From Pseudomonas sp. SCB32 (lineage in GTDB: Bacteria; Pseudomonadota; Gammaproteobacteria; Pseudomonadales; Pseudomonadaceae): DNA of 64,000 nt. The stretch spans positions 992,001 to 1,056,000 of the forward strand of contig NZ_CP045118.1 in assembly GCF_009189165.1 (NCBI RefSeq), written 5' to 3'. Shown one piece after another: positions 48,610-56,845 of the stretch. A model generated the notes under the pieces. It had not been told where the DNA came from. It saw nothing but the letters and a program-made list of their open reading frames with translations, and did no database searches. Position 1 is the stretch's first letter. Each line of letters begins with the position of its first letter. A program made the translations under genes and the position numbers.

Positions 48610-49239
48610 ATGTCGACGGCAGTACTGAATCAACACCTGGTCGATACGCACGAAGCGGCGCACGACCATGACCACGCCCACGACAGCGGCGGCATGACGG
48701 TCTTCGGCTTCTGGCTGTACCTGATGACCGACTGCATCCTGTTCGCGAGCGTCTTCGCCACCTACGCCGTGCTGGTCAACCACACGGCCGGTGGCCCGAG
48801 CGGCAAAGACATCTTCGAACTGCCCTACGTGGCCGTCGAAACCGCGATCCTGCTGATCTCCTCCTGCACCTACGGCTTGGCCATGCTGGCCGCGCACAAG
48901 GGAGCCAAGGGCAAGGCCATCGCCTGGCTGGGCGTGACCTTCCTCTGCGGCGCCGCGTTCATCGGCATGGAACTCAATGAGTTCCATCACCTGATCGTCG
49001 AAGGCTTCGGCCCGAGCCGCAGCGCCTTCCTGTCGTCCTTCTTCACCCTGGTCGGCATGCACGGCCTGCACGTAAGTGCCGGCCTGCTGTGGATGCTGGT
49101 GCTGATGGCGCAGATCGGCACCCGTGGCCTGACCGCGCAGAACAACACCCGCATGATGTGCCTGAGCCTGTTCTGGCACTTCCTGGACATCGTCTGGATC
49201 TGCGTATTCACCGTCGTCTACCTGATGGGGGCTCTGTAA
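48610..49239 (+). CDS. cyoC: Cytochrome bo3 ubiquinol oxidase subunit III
   Basis: CyoC (209 residues) is the five-helix subunit III. After a His-rich N-terminus ([12 protein letters not shown]) come [20 protein letters not shown] and the conserved [20 protein letters not shown], and [20 protein letters not shown] at the end. The stop and the cyoD start share one base (TAATG). Confidence 0.97.
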   Translation: MSTAVLNQHLVDTHEAAHDHDHAHDSGGMTVFGFWLYLMTDCILFASVFATYAVLVNHTAGGPSGKDIFELPYVAVETAILLISSCTYGLAMLAAHKGAKGKAIAWLGVTFLCGAAFIGMELNEFHHLIVEGFGPSRSAFLSSFFTLVGMHGLHVSAGLLWMLVLMAQIGTRGLTAQNNTRMMCLSLFWHFLDIVWICVFTVVYLMGAL

Positions 49240-49601
49240 TGACCGCTGCTGCACATCATCACGACTCCCACGGTGCCGGCCACGACAACCACGGCGCCGG
49301 TCACGGCAGCCTGGGTTCGTACGCCATCGGCTTCGTGCTCTCGGTGATCCTGACCGCGATCCCGTTCTACATGGTCATCGACGGTGGCTTCTCGCGCCAC
49401 GCGACCCTGCTGACCATGGTGATCCTGGGTCTGGTTCAGGTCGTGGTGCACCTGATCTGCTTCCTGCACATGAACTTCAGCTCCGAAGGCCGCTGGAACG
49501 TCATGGCGTTCATCTTCACCGCCATCATCATCCTGCTGGTGGTCGGTCTGTCGCTGTGGATCATCTACACCGCAGACACCCTGATGATGCCGATGCCCTG
49601 A
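49239..49601 (+). CDS. cyoD: Cytochrome bo3 ubiquinol oxidase subunit IV
   Basis: CyoD (120 residues) is the small subunit IV with three membrane segments ([60 protein letters not shown]). The first 25 residues are strongly His/Gly-rich ([18 protein letters not shown]), longer than in E. coli. The ATG at 49239 overlaps the cyoC stop by one base. Confidence 0.95.
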   Translation: MTAAAHHHDSHGAGHDNHGAGHGSLGSYAIGFVLSVILTAIPFYMVIDGGFSRHATLLTMVILGLVQVVVHLICFLHMNFSSEGRWNVMAFIFTAIIILLVVGLSLWIIYTADTLMMPMP

Positions 49602-49612
49602 GGGCCGATGCC

Positions 49613-50500
49613 GTGAAACTCAAGCGTTATCTCCTGGTGGCCAAGCCGGGCATCATCTTCGGCAACCTGATCGCGGTGGCGGGGGGATACTTCCTCGCCG
49701 CTCGCGGCAGCGTTGACCCGATGCTGCTGCTGGCCACCGTGATCGGCCTGTCCCTGGTCGTTGCCAGCGGTTGTGTGTTCAACAACTGCATCGACCGTGA
49801 CATCGATCGCTTCATGGAGCGTACCCGTGGCCGTGTCACCGTGACCGGGCAGATCTCGCTCACGGCGGCCCTGGCCCATGGCCTGGTGCTGGGCGTGGCG
49901 GGCTTCGGCCTGCTGGCGTGGAAGACCAACCTGCAGGCGACTCTGCTCGCTGCGTTCGGCTTCTTCGTCTATGTCGTGCTCTACAGCCTCTGGCTCAAGC
50001 GCAGCTCGGTCTACGGCACGCTGGTCGGCAGCCTCTCCGGAGCCATGCCGCCGGTGGTGGGCTACTGCGCCGCCAGTGGTCACTTCGACATGGGCGCGGC
50101 GGTGCTGCTGCTGATCTTCTGCCTCTGGCAGATGCCGCACAGCTACGCCATCGCGATCTTCCGCCTCAATGACTACCGTGCCGCCGGGATTCCCGTGCTG
50201 CCGGTGGAGCGGGGCATCGAAGCGACCAAGAAACAGATCCTCTACTACGTGCTGGCCTTTGGTCTTGCGACCCTGCTGCTGACCCTGACCGGCTTCGCCG
50301 GCTACGGTTACCTGGTGGTGGCGCTGGCCGTCAGCGCCTGGTGGCTGTTCATCGCGGTGAAAGGCTTCAGTGCCGAAGACGACCGCCGCTGGGCCCGCCA
50401 GTTGTTCGCCTTCTCGATCATCGCGATCAGCGTGCTGAGCCTGATGATGTCCATCGACTTCCAGGCCATCCCGGCCCAGTCGATGCTGGCGGCGCTGTAA
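49613..50500 (+). CDS. cyoE: Protohaem IX farnesyltransferase (haem O synthase)
   Basis: CyoE adds a farnesyl group to haem b to make the haem o used by CyoB. The 295-residue UbiA-family prenyltransferase has the Asp motif [18 protein letters not shown] and nine or so membrane segments. It begins with GTG at 49613 ([18 protein letters not shown]), twelve bases after cyoD; an earlier in-frame GTG lies inside cyoD. A terminator follows. Confidence 0.96.
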   Translation: MKLKRYLLVAKPGIIFGNLIAVAGGYFLAARGSVDPMLLLATVIGLSLVVASGCVFNNCIDRDIDRFMERTRGRVTVTGQISLTAALAHGLVLGVAGFGLLAWKTNLQATLLAAFGFFVYVVLYSLWLKRSSVYGTLVGSLSGAMPPVVGYCAASGHFDMGAAVLLLIFCLWQMPHSYAIAIFRLNDYRAAGIPVLPVERGIEATKKQILYYVLAFGLATLLLTLTGFAGYGYLVVALAVSAWWLFIAVKGFSAEDDRRWARQLFAFSIIAISVLSLMMSIDFQAIPAQSMLAAL

Positions 50501-50518
50501 GGCTGCTCGGCTGCAACG

Positions 50519-50547
50519 AAAAAGCCGCCCTTCGGGGCGGCTTTTTT
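50519..50547 (+). terminator. Terminator of the cyo operon
   Basis: GCCGCCC pairs with GGGCGGC around TTCG and is followed by six T. Confidence 0.92.
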
Positions 50548-50598
50548 GTGGGCGGAGCATTTACCGGTGCGTGCCATATCTCGTGAACGGCTGCTCTT

Positions 50599-50679
50599 CG
50601 TAGGATGGTGTAGAGCGCAGCGAAACCCATGCTGTTGGCACAGGGATCGATGGGTTTCGCAAGCTCTACCCATCCTACG
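50599..50679. repeat. Imperfect palindromic element, MITE-like, between cyoE and ndh
   Basis: CGTAGGATGGTGTAGAGC and GCGAAACCCAT in the left half are mirrored by ATGGGTTTCGC and GCTCTACCCATCCTACG in the right half, giving an 81-base fold-back. Such GTAGGATGGGTAGAGC elements are dispersed in many pseudomonad genomes. It ends five bases from the ndh stop, so it may act on the ndh mRNA end. Confidence 0.75.
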
Positions 50680-50683
50680 GGCA

Positions 50684-51982
50684 TTAGTGCAGCTTCAATC
50701 GCGGCTCGGTACTGCGCCCGATGCGGTCCGCGATCATCAGCAGCGCCGTGCGGAACGGTCCGTACAGCGCCATCTGGTGCATGCGGTACAGCGACACGTA
50801 GAACATCCGCGCGAGCCAGCCTTCGAGCTTCACACTACCCATCAGGTTACCCATCAGGTTGCCTACCGCGCTGAAGCGCGACAGCGAGATCAGCGAGCCG
50901 TAGTCGGTGTAGCGATACTCCGGCAGCGGCTTGCCCTCCAGGCGCGCCACCAGTCCCTTGGCCAGCAGCGAAGCCTGCTGGTGCGCGGCCTGGGCGCGCG
51001 GTGGCACGGTGCGTTCGCTTCCATCGCCCATGGGGCAGGCGGCGCAATCACCGAAGGCGAAGACGTTGTCGTCGCGGGTGGTCTGCAGGGTAGGGCGGAC
51101 CACAAGCTGGTTGATGCGGTTGGTCTCCAGGCCGTCGATCTCCTTGAGCAGGCTCGGTGCGCGGATGCCCGCCGCCCACACCTTCAGGCTCGCCGGAATG
51201 AACTCGCCCACCGCCGTGCGCAGGCCTTCAGCGGTGACTTCCTGCACCGCCGAACCGGTGAGCACGCGCACGCCGAGTTTCTCCAGCGTCTGGTGCACCG
51301 GGCGGCTGATGCGCTCGGGCAGCGCCGGCAGCACGCGCGGGCCGGCCTCGATCAGGGTGATGCGCATGTTCTGCGGCTGGATGCCGGTCAGGCCATAAGC
51401 CGCCAGTTCCTGCGCGGCGTGGTGCAGCTCGGCGGACAGCTCCACCCCGGTGGCGCCGGCGCCGACGATGGCGACGCTGATCTGGTCGTCCTTGTCCTGC
51501 CCGGCGTGGGCACGCAGGTAATGGGTCAGCAGCAGCTTGTGGAAGCGCTCGGCCTGCTCGCGGGTATCCAGGAAGATGCAGTGATCCGCGGCGCCCTGGG
51601 TGCCGAAGTCATTGGTGGTGCTGCCGATGGACAGGACCAGGCTGTCGTACTCAAGGCTGCGCGCCGGAACCAGTTCCGCGCCCTGCTCGTCGAGCGTGGC
51701 GGCGAGCTGGATGCGCTTGCCGGCGCGGTCCAGGCCATTGAGACGGCCGAGCTGGAATTCGAAGTGGTTCCATTTCGCCTGGGCGACGTAGTTCAGCTCA
51801 TCTTCGGAAGAGTTGAGCGAGCCGGCGGCGACTTCGTGCAGCAGGGGTTTCCAGATGTGGGTGAGGTTGGCGTCGACGAGCGTAATGCGCGCCTTGCCCT
51901 TTTTACCCAGGGTGCGGCCGAGACGGGTCGCGAGCTCCAGCCCGCCGGCGCCGCCGCCGACGATCACGATACGATGGGACAT
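50684..51982 (-). CDS. ndh: Type II NADH dehydrogenase (NDH-2)
   Basis: A 432-residue FAD enzyme that passes electrons from NADH to quinone without proton pumping, on the inner face of the membrane. Two Rossmann sites are clear: IVIVGGGAGGLELATRLG for FAD at the N-terminus and ISVAIVGAGATGVELSAEL for NADH near residue 170. The motif VFAFGDCAACPMGDG near residue 310 is the FAD-binding GD motif, and a C-terminal amphipathic part (LARMFYVSLYRMHQMALY) would hold it at the membrane. It neighbours the cyo operon; both feed the quinone pool. Confidence 0.95.
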   Translation of the reverse strand: MSHRIVIVGGGAGGLELATRLGRTLGKKGKARITLVDANLTHIWKPLLHEVAAGSLNSSEDELNYVAQAKWNHFEFQLGRLNGLDRAGKRIQLAATLDEQGAELVPARSLEYDSLVLSIGSTTNDFGTQGAADHCIFLDTREQAERFHKLLLTHYLRAHAGQDKDDQISVAIVGAGATGVELSAELHHAAQELAAYGLTGIQPQNMRITLIEAGPRVLPALPERISRPVHQTLEKLGVRVLTGSAVQEVTAEGLRTAVGEFIPASLKVWAAGIRAPSLLKEIDGLETNRINQLVVRPTLQTTRDDNVFAFGDCAACPMGDGSERTVPPRAQAAHQQASLLAKGLVARLEGKPLPEYRYTDYGSLISLSRFSAVGNLMGNLMGSVKLEGWLARMFYVSLYRMHQMALYGPFRTALLMIADRIGRSTEPRLKLH

Positions 51983-52035
51983 GTTGCATTCTCATAGCTT
52001 AAGGAATCCTGTATCGGCCCGTGGCGGCACGGCGC

Positions 52036-52206
52036 TCACGCAAGGTAGGCCAGGAGGCGGCTCAGCAGGCCCAGGCCGATGACCACAGCGAGCAAGGCTC
52101 CCATCATCAGCCAGGGTTTGAACGGCGCGCGTTCGACCTGGTGGACGGGAGAGCTGAGGTACTGATCGACCTTCTGCTGGTCTTCGGGGCTCAAGCGACT
52201 GGGCAT
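52036..52206 (-). CDS. DUF3094 family single-span membrane protein
   Basis: A 56-residue protein (MPSRLSPEDQQKVDQYLSS...) that ends in one membrane segment (WLMMGALLAVVIGLGLLSRL). The start ATG has GGAGG eight bases upstream. The length, the PEDQQKVDQYL start and the position before ndh match the DUF3094 family of pseudomonads. Function unknown; a link to NDH-2 is suggested only by neighbourhood. Confidence 0.85.
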   Translation of the reverse strand: MPSRLSPEDQQKVDQYLSSPVHQVERAPFKPWLMMGALLAVVIGLGLLSRLLAYLA

Positions 52207-52284
52207 GGGCGGCCTCCGTTTGTAATGCCCTGCATTCTAGTAGGGCTCGGGCGGCCCCTCAATGCACAAAGGGGCCAGCGGCTC

Positions 52285-52914
52285 TCAAAGACCCACGCCC
52301 ATATCGAACAGCACTGTGCGTCCAAGGCTGCCGCGCAGAAAGTCAGGCGCGTCGGTGTGGGCGAACAGCACCCGGGCGAAGGTAGGGGCGACGATCGAGA
52401 GGGAGCGCCAGCCCTGGCGCAGGTATTCCGTGGGGGGCGGAAAGGGGGTGTTGAAGTCCGCCGTCTCGCGCTTGAGGCTGACGAAGGCGAGCAGGTCCAG
52501 GTCGCGCACGTCGATGCCGCGCTCGCTGTAGTTGTGCGCCTTCTTGCGCAGCGTCGGCGCCAGGCGCGCCTGCAGGTCCGCACAGGGGATCCGTCGCGGG
52601 CGCTGCTCGCGGCGGATCAATTGGTTGATGCTCTGCGCCATGCGCCGGCGCAGCAGTTCCTCGCGCCATTCCTCGTTGAGCCGGCGGCCCTGGTCGAGCA
52701 CGAAGAACACCTCGAAGCTGGCATCGCGAAACAGCACGTCCGGCGGTTGCTGTGCCGGCGCGATGAAGTCTTCCTGGCGATAGGGGACTTTCAGGGCCTG
52801 CAGCAGGCGCTGGCAGGCCCAGCACTCCCGCTCCCACTTGCGGCCGTTGGAGAGGAAGTCGTTGGCTTGTTCCGCCTGGCGGGTCAGCAGGCGCAGGTAG
52901 TCGGACTCATTCAT
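52285..52914 (-). CDS. DUF1780 family protein, possible nuclease-fold
   Basis: A 209-residue soluble protein of the DUF1780 family, conserved in Pseudomonas near ndh. The sequence has FLSNGRKWERECWACQRLLQ and PPDVLFRDASFEVFFVLDQGR followed by a Glu/Arg-rich helix. The D...E pattern in the PPDVLF...FEVFFVLD region resembles the core of PD-(D/E)xK enzymes, but this is a weak inference. The ATG at 52914 gives MNESDYLRLL; an ATG eight codons earlier is also possible. In line with DUF3094 and ndh, all on the minus strand. Confidence 0.8.
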   Translation of the reverse strand: MNESDYLRLLTRQAEQANDFLSNGRKWERECWACQRLLQALKVPYRQEDFIAPAQQPPDVLFRDASFEVFFVLDQGRRLNEEWREELLRRRMAQSINQLIRREQRPRRIPCADLQARLAPTLRKKAHNYSERGIDVRDLDLLAFVSLKRETADFNTPFPPPTEYLRQGWRSLSIVAPTFARVLFAHTDAPDFLRGSLGRTVLFDMGVGL

Positions 52915-53022
52915 GTCTTCAGCATAGTTGCTGTGCATCGCAGGGGCGTTGCCGAGTCGACGGGGCGGCGTCGGGAGGGACGCCCGGTGTAGACTGTCGC
53001 GAGCCATGACACCGAGGTCGCG

Positions 53023-53439
53023 ATGCTGCTGCGCTCCGCCGTTCCCGACGATCACGCCGCCCTCCGCGCCCTGTGGGAGCGCACGCCGGGCATCCAGCTA
53101 CGCCGTGATGACGACTACGAGCCTTTTGTGGCCTACCTGCGTCGCAACCCCGGCCTGAGCCTGGTACTGGAGAATGGAGGCCGGGTAATCGGCAGCCTGC
53201 TGGCCGGTCATGATGGACGCCGGGGCTATCTTCAGCATCTGGTGGTCGACGAAGCGTTCCGTGGGCGAGGACTGGCGCGGGCACTGCTCGAGGAGGCGCT
53301 GGCGCGCCTGGCCAGCGAGGGGATCGGCAAATCCCACGTCTTCGTGCTCAGGGACGCTCCTCGGGCCCTCGCATTCTGGGAGGCCCAGGAAGGCTGGGGG
53401 CGGCGCGAGGATCTACAGGTTTTCTCCGTGGGAGGTTGA
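53023..53439 (+). CDS. GNAT family N-acetyltransferase
   Basis: A 138-residue single-domain GNAT. It begins [20 protein letters not shown] and has the acetyl-CoA-binding motif A as [21 protein letters not shown] (R/QxxGxG/A form: RGRGLA) and motif B as [21 protein letters not shown]. The substrate is not predictable. It diverges from the DUF1780 gene and is two bases before the next gene, so it heads a small operon with a periplasmic protein and a CbiM-type permease. Confidence 0.87.
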   Translation: MLLRSAVPDDHAALRALWERTPGIQLRRDDDYEPFVAYLRRNPGLSLVLENGGRVIGSLLAGHDGRRGYLQHLVVDEAFRGRGLARALLEEALARLASEGIGKSHVFVLRDAPRALAFWEAQEGWGRREDLQVFSVGG

Positions 53440-53441
53440 GC

Positions 53442-53909
53442 GTGAAACGAATGCTGAGCGGACTGCTGTTCCTGCTGCTGGCGGGCTCCGTGGTGGCGCA
53501 GGACGCGACCGTGGTGGGCGGCTGGACATTGCTGGACCAGTTCGACAAACCCTACACGGTCAACGCCGAACTGCGAGTGGTGCTGATCGCCCGTGACATG
53601 GCCGGCAGCCAGCTGGTCAAGTCAGCACTCGAAGGCCGCCCCGCCGGCTACCTCGAAGCTCGGCACGTGGTGTTCGTCGCGGACATCAGCCGCATGCCCG
53701 CGCCGATATCGGCCATGTTTGCCGTACCCGCCATGCGCGACTACAGCTACCGCGTGTTGCTCGATCGCGACGCGCGAATCGCCAGCCGCTTCACCGCTCA
53801 GCCTGAAGTCGTGACCTGGCTGCAGGTGGAGCGGGGCAGGGTGGTCGACATCCGCCGTTTCGACAGTACCGACACGCTGCGCCAGGCGCTGGAGCGGGGC
53901 GCGCCGTGA
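53442..53909 (+). CDS. Exported thioredoxin-fold-like protein without CxxC
   Basis: A 155-residue periplasmic protein. The signal peptide is VKRMLSGLLFLLLAGSVVAQ with cleavage likely after AQ. The mature part (GWTLLDQFDKPYTVNAELRV, VVFVADISRMPAPI, YRVLLDRDARIASRFTAQPE) has the beta-alpha rhythm of a thioredoxin fold, but there is no CxxC and no cysteine at all, so no redox activity is expected. GTG at 53442 is chosen because GGGAGG lies seven bases upstream. The stop overlaps the next gene by four bases, so the two probably act together. Confidence 0.75.
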   Translation: MKRMLSGLLFLLLAGSVVAQDATVVGGWTLLDQFDKPYTVNAELRVVLIARDMAGSQLVKSALEGRPAGYLEARHVVFVADISRMPAPISAMFAVPAMRDYSYRVLLDRDARIASRFTAQPEVVTWLQVERGRVVDIRRFDSTDTLRQALERGAP

Positions 53910-54595
53910 TTGCCGCACACCTGCTCTCCGAAGAAACCCTGGAGCTGGGCTGGGCAATCTATCTGCCCGTTCTGGCCTGGGCGGCCTGGCGCGCCCCCTG
54001 GCTGGAGCTGATCAGCGACTTCCGCCGCCAGCACCTGGTGTTCGGCACCATGCTCGGGCTGTTCCTGTTGTGGCTGGTGCGGCGGGATTTCGCCTCGGGC
54101 GTGTCCTTCCACTTCATCGGCATGACCGCCGTGACCTTGCTGCTGGACTGGCCGCTGGCGATCATCGTCGGCCTCGCGGCGCAGATCGGCCTGTGCGTGC
54201 TCGACCGCCAGGACTGGGCCGCCATCGGCATCAACGGCATCCTGCTGGTGCTGATCCCGGTGCTGATCACCGAGCTTGCGGCGATCTTCGTCGAGCGCCG
54301 GCAGCCGCGGAACCTGTTCGTCTACATCTTCTGCTCGGGGTTCTTTCCCGCCGCGCTGGCCGCCCTGTGCAGCCTGATGCTCGGCCTGGGCCTGCTGTGG
54401 ATGGATGGCCTGTTCCCGATGCCGCCGTGGATAGAAGACTTCATCGGCTACCTCTGGCTGATCATGTTCCCGGAAGCCTTCATCAACGGCACCATCGTCA
54501 CCGGGCTGGTGGTGTTCTATCCGGACTGGCTGGAAACCTTCAATCGCACGCGTTACCTGCAGGCGCCCTGGAAGGACGACGATGAGTCGCGCTGA
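53906..54595 (+). CDS. CbiM-family energy-coupling factor permease
   Basis: A 229-residue membrane protein with about six to seven segments (ELGWAIYLPVLAWAAWRAP; HLVFGTMLGLFLLWLV; AALAALCSLMLGLGLLWM). It contains the family pattern FHFIGMTAVTLLLDWPLAIIV and FPEAFINGTIVTGLVVFYP. CbiM proteins bind Co or Ni at an N-terminal His after Met1; here the start is GTG-coded MIAAHLL, with His5. No ATPase or T component follows, so it is either a solitary S-type subunit or has a different job. Confidence 0.8.
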   Translation: MIAAHLLSEETLELGWAIYLPVLAWAAWRAPWLELISDFRRQHLVFGTMLGLFLLWLVRRDFASGVSFHFIGMTAVTLLLDWPLAIIVGLAAQIGLCVLDRQDWAAIGINGILLVLIPVLITELAAIFVERRQPRNLFVYIFCSGFFPAALAALCSLMLGLGLLWMDGLFPMPPWIEDFIGYLWLIMFPEAFINGTIVTGLVVFYPDWLETFNRTRYLQAPWKDDDESR

Positions 54596-54702
54596 TGTTC
54601 GGCCATCGACTAGGCGCATCGCCTCCGGCGATTGATCCAGGTCAGTTCGGAAAAGTCCTGCGATCGGGGAAGCTTGGCCCCCCATTCGCGAGGAGATTGC
54701 CG

Positions 54703-54918
54703 ATGAGCATTCATAGCTGGGCAGAGCAGCGTCTTCAGGAGCTGCTGATCGAGGCGGAGGCAGCGGGGCAGGACCCGCAACTGGTGGTACGTGCGCTGCT
54801 CAGCGCAGTGGTGCGGGCCAATGCGCAGGTCCGCACCGAGGAAGACCTGGGGCACGAACTGCATTTCCTCGCCGATAACCTGGATGAGGAAAAGGACTAC
54901 TCCTTCATGCGTCCCTGA
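54703..54918 (+). CDS. Small conserved acidic protein, function unknown
   Basis: A 71-residue cytoplasmic protein (MSIHSWAEQRLQELLIEAEA...DNLDEEKDYSFMRP), helical and acidic. The ATG at 54703 has AGGAGA seven bases upstream; the longer frame from 54595 overlaps the permease end and lacks a ribosome site. Pseudomonads keep a small gene of this kind between yacG and the CbiM-like gene. A terminator follows at once. Confidence 0.75.
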   Translation: MSIHSWAEQRLQELLIEAEAAGQDPQLVVRALLSAVVRANAQVRTEEDLGHELHFLADNLDEEKDYSFMRP

Positions 54919-54921
54919 ACG

Positions 54922-54952
54922 AAAAGGCCCGCTGATGCGGGCCTTTTCTTTT
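54922..54952 (+). terminator. Terminator after the small acidic protein gene
   Basis: AAAAGGCCCGC pairs with GCGGGCCTTTT around TGAT, followed by a CTTTTCT tract. Confidence 0.9.
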
Positions 54953-54953
54953 C

Positions 54954-55033
54954 TGTAGGAGCGAGCCTGCTCGCGAACCGCCCGATCGCAGGTATCGCCA
55001 GTAAAAGCGTTCGCGAGCAAGCTCGCTCCTACA
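54954..55033. repeat. Inverted pair of REP elements (BIME-like)
   Basis: TGTAGGAGCGAGCCTGCTCGCGAA at 54954 and its reverse form TTCGCGAGCAAGCTCGCTCCTACA ending at 55033 flank a 30-base spacer. Each half has its own small hairpin, and the halves are complementary. It sits between two converging operons, the preferred place of such pairs. Confidence 0.88.
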
Positions 55034-55052
55034 CTGGACGGCTATACCGAGC

Positions 55053-55085
55053 AGAAAAAGAAGCCGCCCATTGGGGCGGTTTCTT
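55053..55085 (-). terminator. Terminator of the pilB-pilC-pilD-coaE-yacG strand
   Basis: On the minus strand AAACCGCCC pairs with GGGCGGCTT around CAAT and is followed by CTTTTTCT. It lies nine bases after the yacG stop. Confidence 0.8.
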
Positions 55086-55093
55086 TGTCTGCT

Positions 55094-55297
55094 TCAATGT
55101 CCGCGCGGCTTTTCCAGGTCACCGGAAAACAGCTCGTCTTCCAGGTTGTCACCGGGGATGGCGTGTTCTTCCGCCGCCCAGGCACCCAGGTCGATCAGCT
55201 TGCAGCGGTGCGAGCAGAAGGGGCGGAATTCGCTTTTCGCGCTCCACTCCACGGGGGCACCGCAGGTGGGGCATTCCACGGTCATAGGTTGGCTCAT
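55094..55297 (-). CDS. yacG: DNA gyrase inhibitor YacG
   Basis: YacG (67 residues) is a small zinc protein that binds GyrB and inhibits gyrase. The zinc site is [10 protein letters not shown] then [12 protein letters not shown] (CxxC and CxxxC). The acidic C-terminus ([15 protein letters not shown]) is usual. Its start overlaps the coaE stop by four bases. Confidence 0.93.
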   Translation of the reverse strand: MSQPMTVECPTCGAPVEWSAKSEFRPFCSHRCKLIDLGAWAAEEHAIPGDNLEDELFSGDLEKPRGH

Positions 55298-55902
55298 GGT
55301 TGTCCTCCACGCAGGCCGAGATAGAACTGATGCAGGCGCTCGACCTGCTGGTGCAGGTGCGCGAGGTCGCCATCGTTGAGCAGCACGTCGTCCGCGTGCT
55401 TGAGTCGGTCTTCGCGCACGGCCTGAGCCTTGAGGATCGCGCGGACCTGTTCTTCGGACACCTTGTCCCGACGCATGGTGCGTTCCAGTTGCAGGTGTTC
55501 CGGGGTATCCACCACCAGCAGGCGCTGCGTCATGCGGCGCTGCCCGGACTCCACCAGCAGTGGCGAGACCAGGATGGCGTAGACCGATTCGGCGCGTGCC
55601 AGATTGGCGGCGATTTCTTCACCGATCAGCGGGTGCAGCAGTTGCTCCAGCCAGCGGCGCTCTGCTTCCGAGGCGAAAATGCGCTCGCGCAGGGCGGCGC
55701 GGTTGAGCTGGCCATCCGGCAGCAGCACGGCATCGCCGAAGCGGTCGACGATCTTGGCCAGGGCGGGGCGGCCGGGTTCGACCACCCAGCGCGCGGCATG
55801 ATCGGCGTCCACCATGTGTACGCCCAGCGCGGCAAAGTGTTCGGCGGCGGCACTCTTGCCGCTGCCGATTCCGCCGGTCAGGCCCAGAATCCAGGGTTTC
55901 AT
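55294..55902 (-). CDS. coaE: Dephospho-CoA kinase CoaE
   Basis: CoaE carries out the last step of CoA synthesis, phosphorylation of the ribose 3'-OH. The 202-residue protein starts [20 protein letters not shown], a P-loop, and has VDADHAAR (catalytic Asp), the substrate lid region and [19 protein letters not shown] near the end. The ATG at 55902 is the only start compatible with the family; the longer frame overlaps pilD in another phase. It follows pilD with 65 bases between. Confidence 0.96.
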   Translation of the reverse strand: MKPWILGLTGGIGSGKSAAAEHFAALGVHMVDADHAARWVVEPGRPALAKIVDRFGDAVLLPDGQLNRAALRERIFASEAERRWLEQLLHPLIGEEIAANLARAESVYAILVSPLLVESGQRRMTQRLLVVDTPEHLQLERTMRRDKVSEEQVRAILKAQAVREDRLKHADDVLLNDGDLAHLHQQVERLHQFYLGLRGGQP

Positions 55903-55967
55903 GGCTCTCCTTCTTGCCGGCCCAGCGACCGTCAGAGCGCGCCGAACGAACTCGGCGCGAGGGAAGG

Positions 55968-56840
55968 CTAGTGGAAACCGGCGAACTGCAGATAGGTCGC
56001 GGTTATTTGACCACCCCAGAGCAGCGCAATCCAGCCGGCGATGGCGAGATAGGGGCCGAAGGGGATCGGCGTACTGGTCTGGGCGTTGCGCAGGCGCAAG
56101 GTGATGATGCCCAGCACCGCGCCTACCAGCGACGACAGCAGGATGGTCAGCGGCAGCACCTGCCAGCCACCCCAGGCGCCCAGCATGGCCAGTAGCTTGA
56201 AGTCGCCGTAGCCCATGCCTTCCTTGCCGGTGAGCAGCTTGAACAGCCAGTACACCGACCACAGGCTCAGGTAGCCGAACACCGCGCCCCAGAGCGCGTC
56301 ACCCAGGTGGGTGAACAATCCGAAGTAGTTGACGATCAGCCCCAGCCAGAGCAGGGGCAGGACCAGCGCGTCGGGCAGCAACTGGTGATCGACGTCGATC
56401 ATGCTCATCGCCAGCAGGCCCCAGCCGAGCAGCAGCATGGCGCCGGCTTGCCAGCCGAAACCGTAGTGCCAGGCGATGAAGGCCGAGAGGGCGCCGCACG
56501 CCAGCTCGACCAGCGGATAGCGCTTGCTGATCGGAGCCTTGCACGAAGAGCACTTGCCGCCCAGTGCCAGGTAGCTCACGACCGGGATGTTTTCCCAGGC
56601 CTTGATCTCATGGCCGCAGTGCGGGCACTGGGAGTTCGGCAGGATCAGGTTATAGGTGGGCAGCGGCTCGCCTTCCGGCAGATCCAGCGCCACGCGTGCC
56701 TCGCGCTGCCAGTCGCGTTCCATCATCCGCGGCAGGCGATGGATCACCACGTTGAGGAAGCTGCCGACCAGAAGCCCGAGTGCGAGCGCGCATAAAACAA
56801 AGGCCAGCGGGGTGCTGGCCAGGAGGTCGAAGACGGACAT
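55968..56840 (-). CDS. pilD: Prepilin peptidase / N-methyltransferase PilD
   Basis: PilD cleaves the leader of type IV prepilins and type II pseudopilins and methylates the new N-terminus. The 290-residue inner-membrane protein has the zinc tetracysteine site ([14 protein letters not shown] and [13 protein letters not shown]), the [15 protein letters not shown] region and both catalytic aspartates ([12 protein letters not shown] and GYGDFKLLA). All six pilin-like proteins in this window are its substrates. It follows pilC by five bases. Confidence 0.97.
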   Translation of the reverse strand: MSVFDLLASTPLAFVLCALALGLLVGSFLNVVIHRLPRMMERDWQREARVALDLPEGEPLPTYNLILPNSQCPHCGHEIKAWENIPVVSYLALGGKCSSCKAPISKRYPLVELACGALSAFIAWHYGFGWQAGAMLLLGWGLLAMSMIDVDHQLLPDALVLPLLWLGLIVNYFGLFTHLGDALWGAVFGYLSLWSVYWLFKLLTGKEGMGYGDFKLLAMLGAWGGWQVLPLTILLSSLVGAVLGIITLRLRNAQTSTPIPFGPYLAIAGWIALLWGGQITATYLQFAGFH

Positions 56841-56845
56841 GTGGG

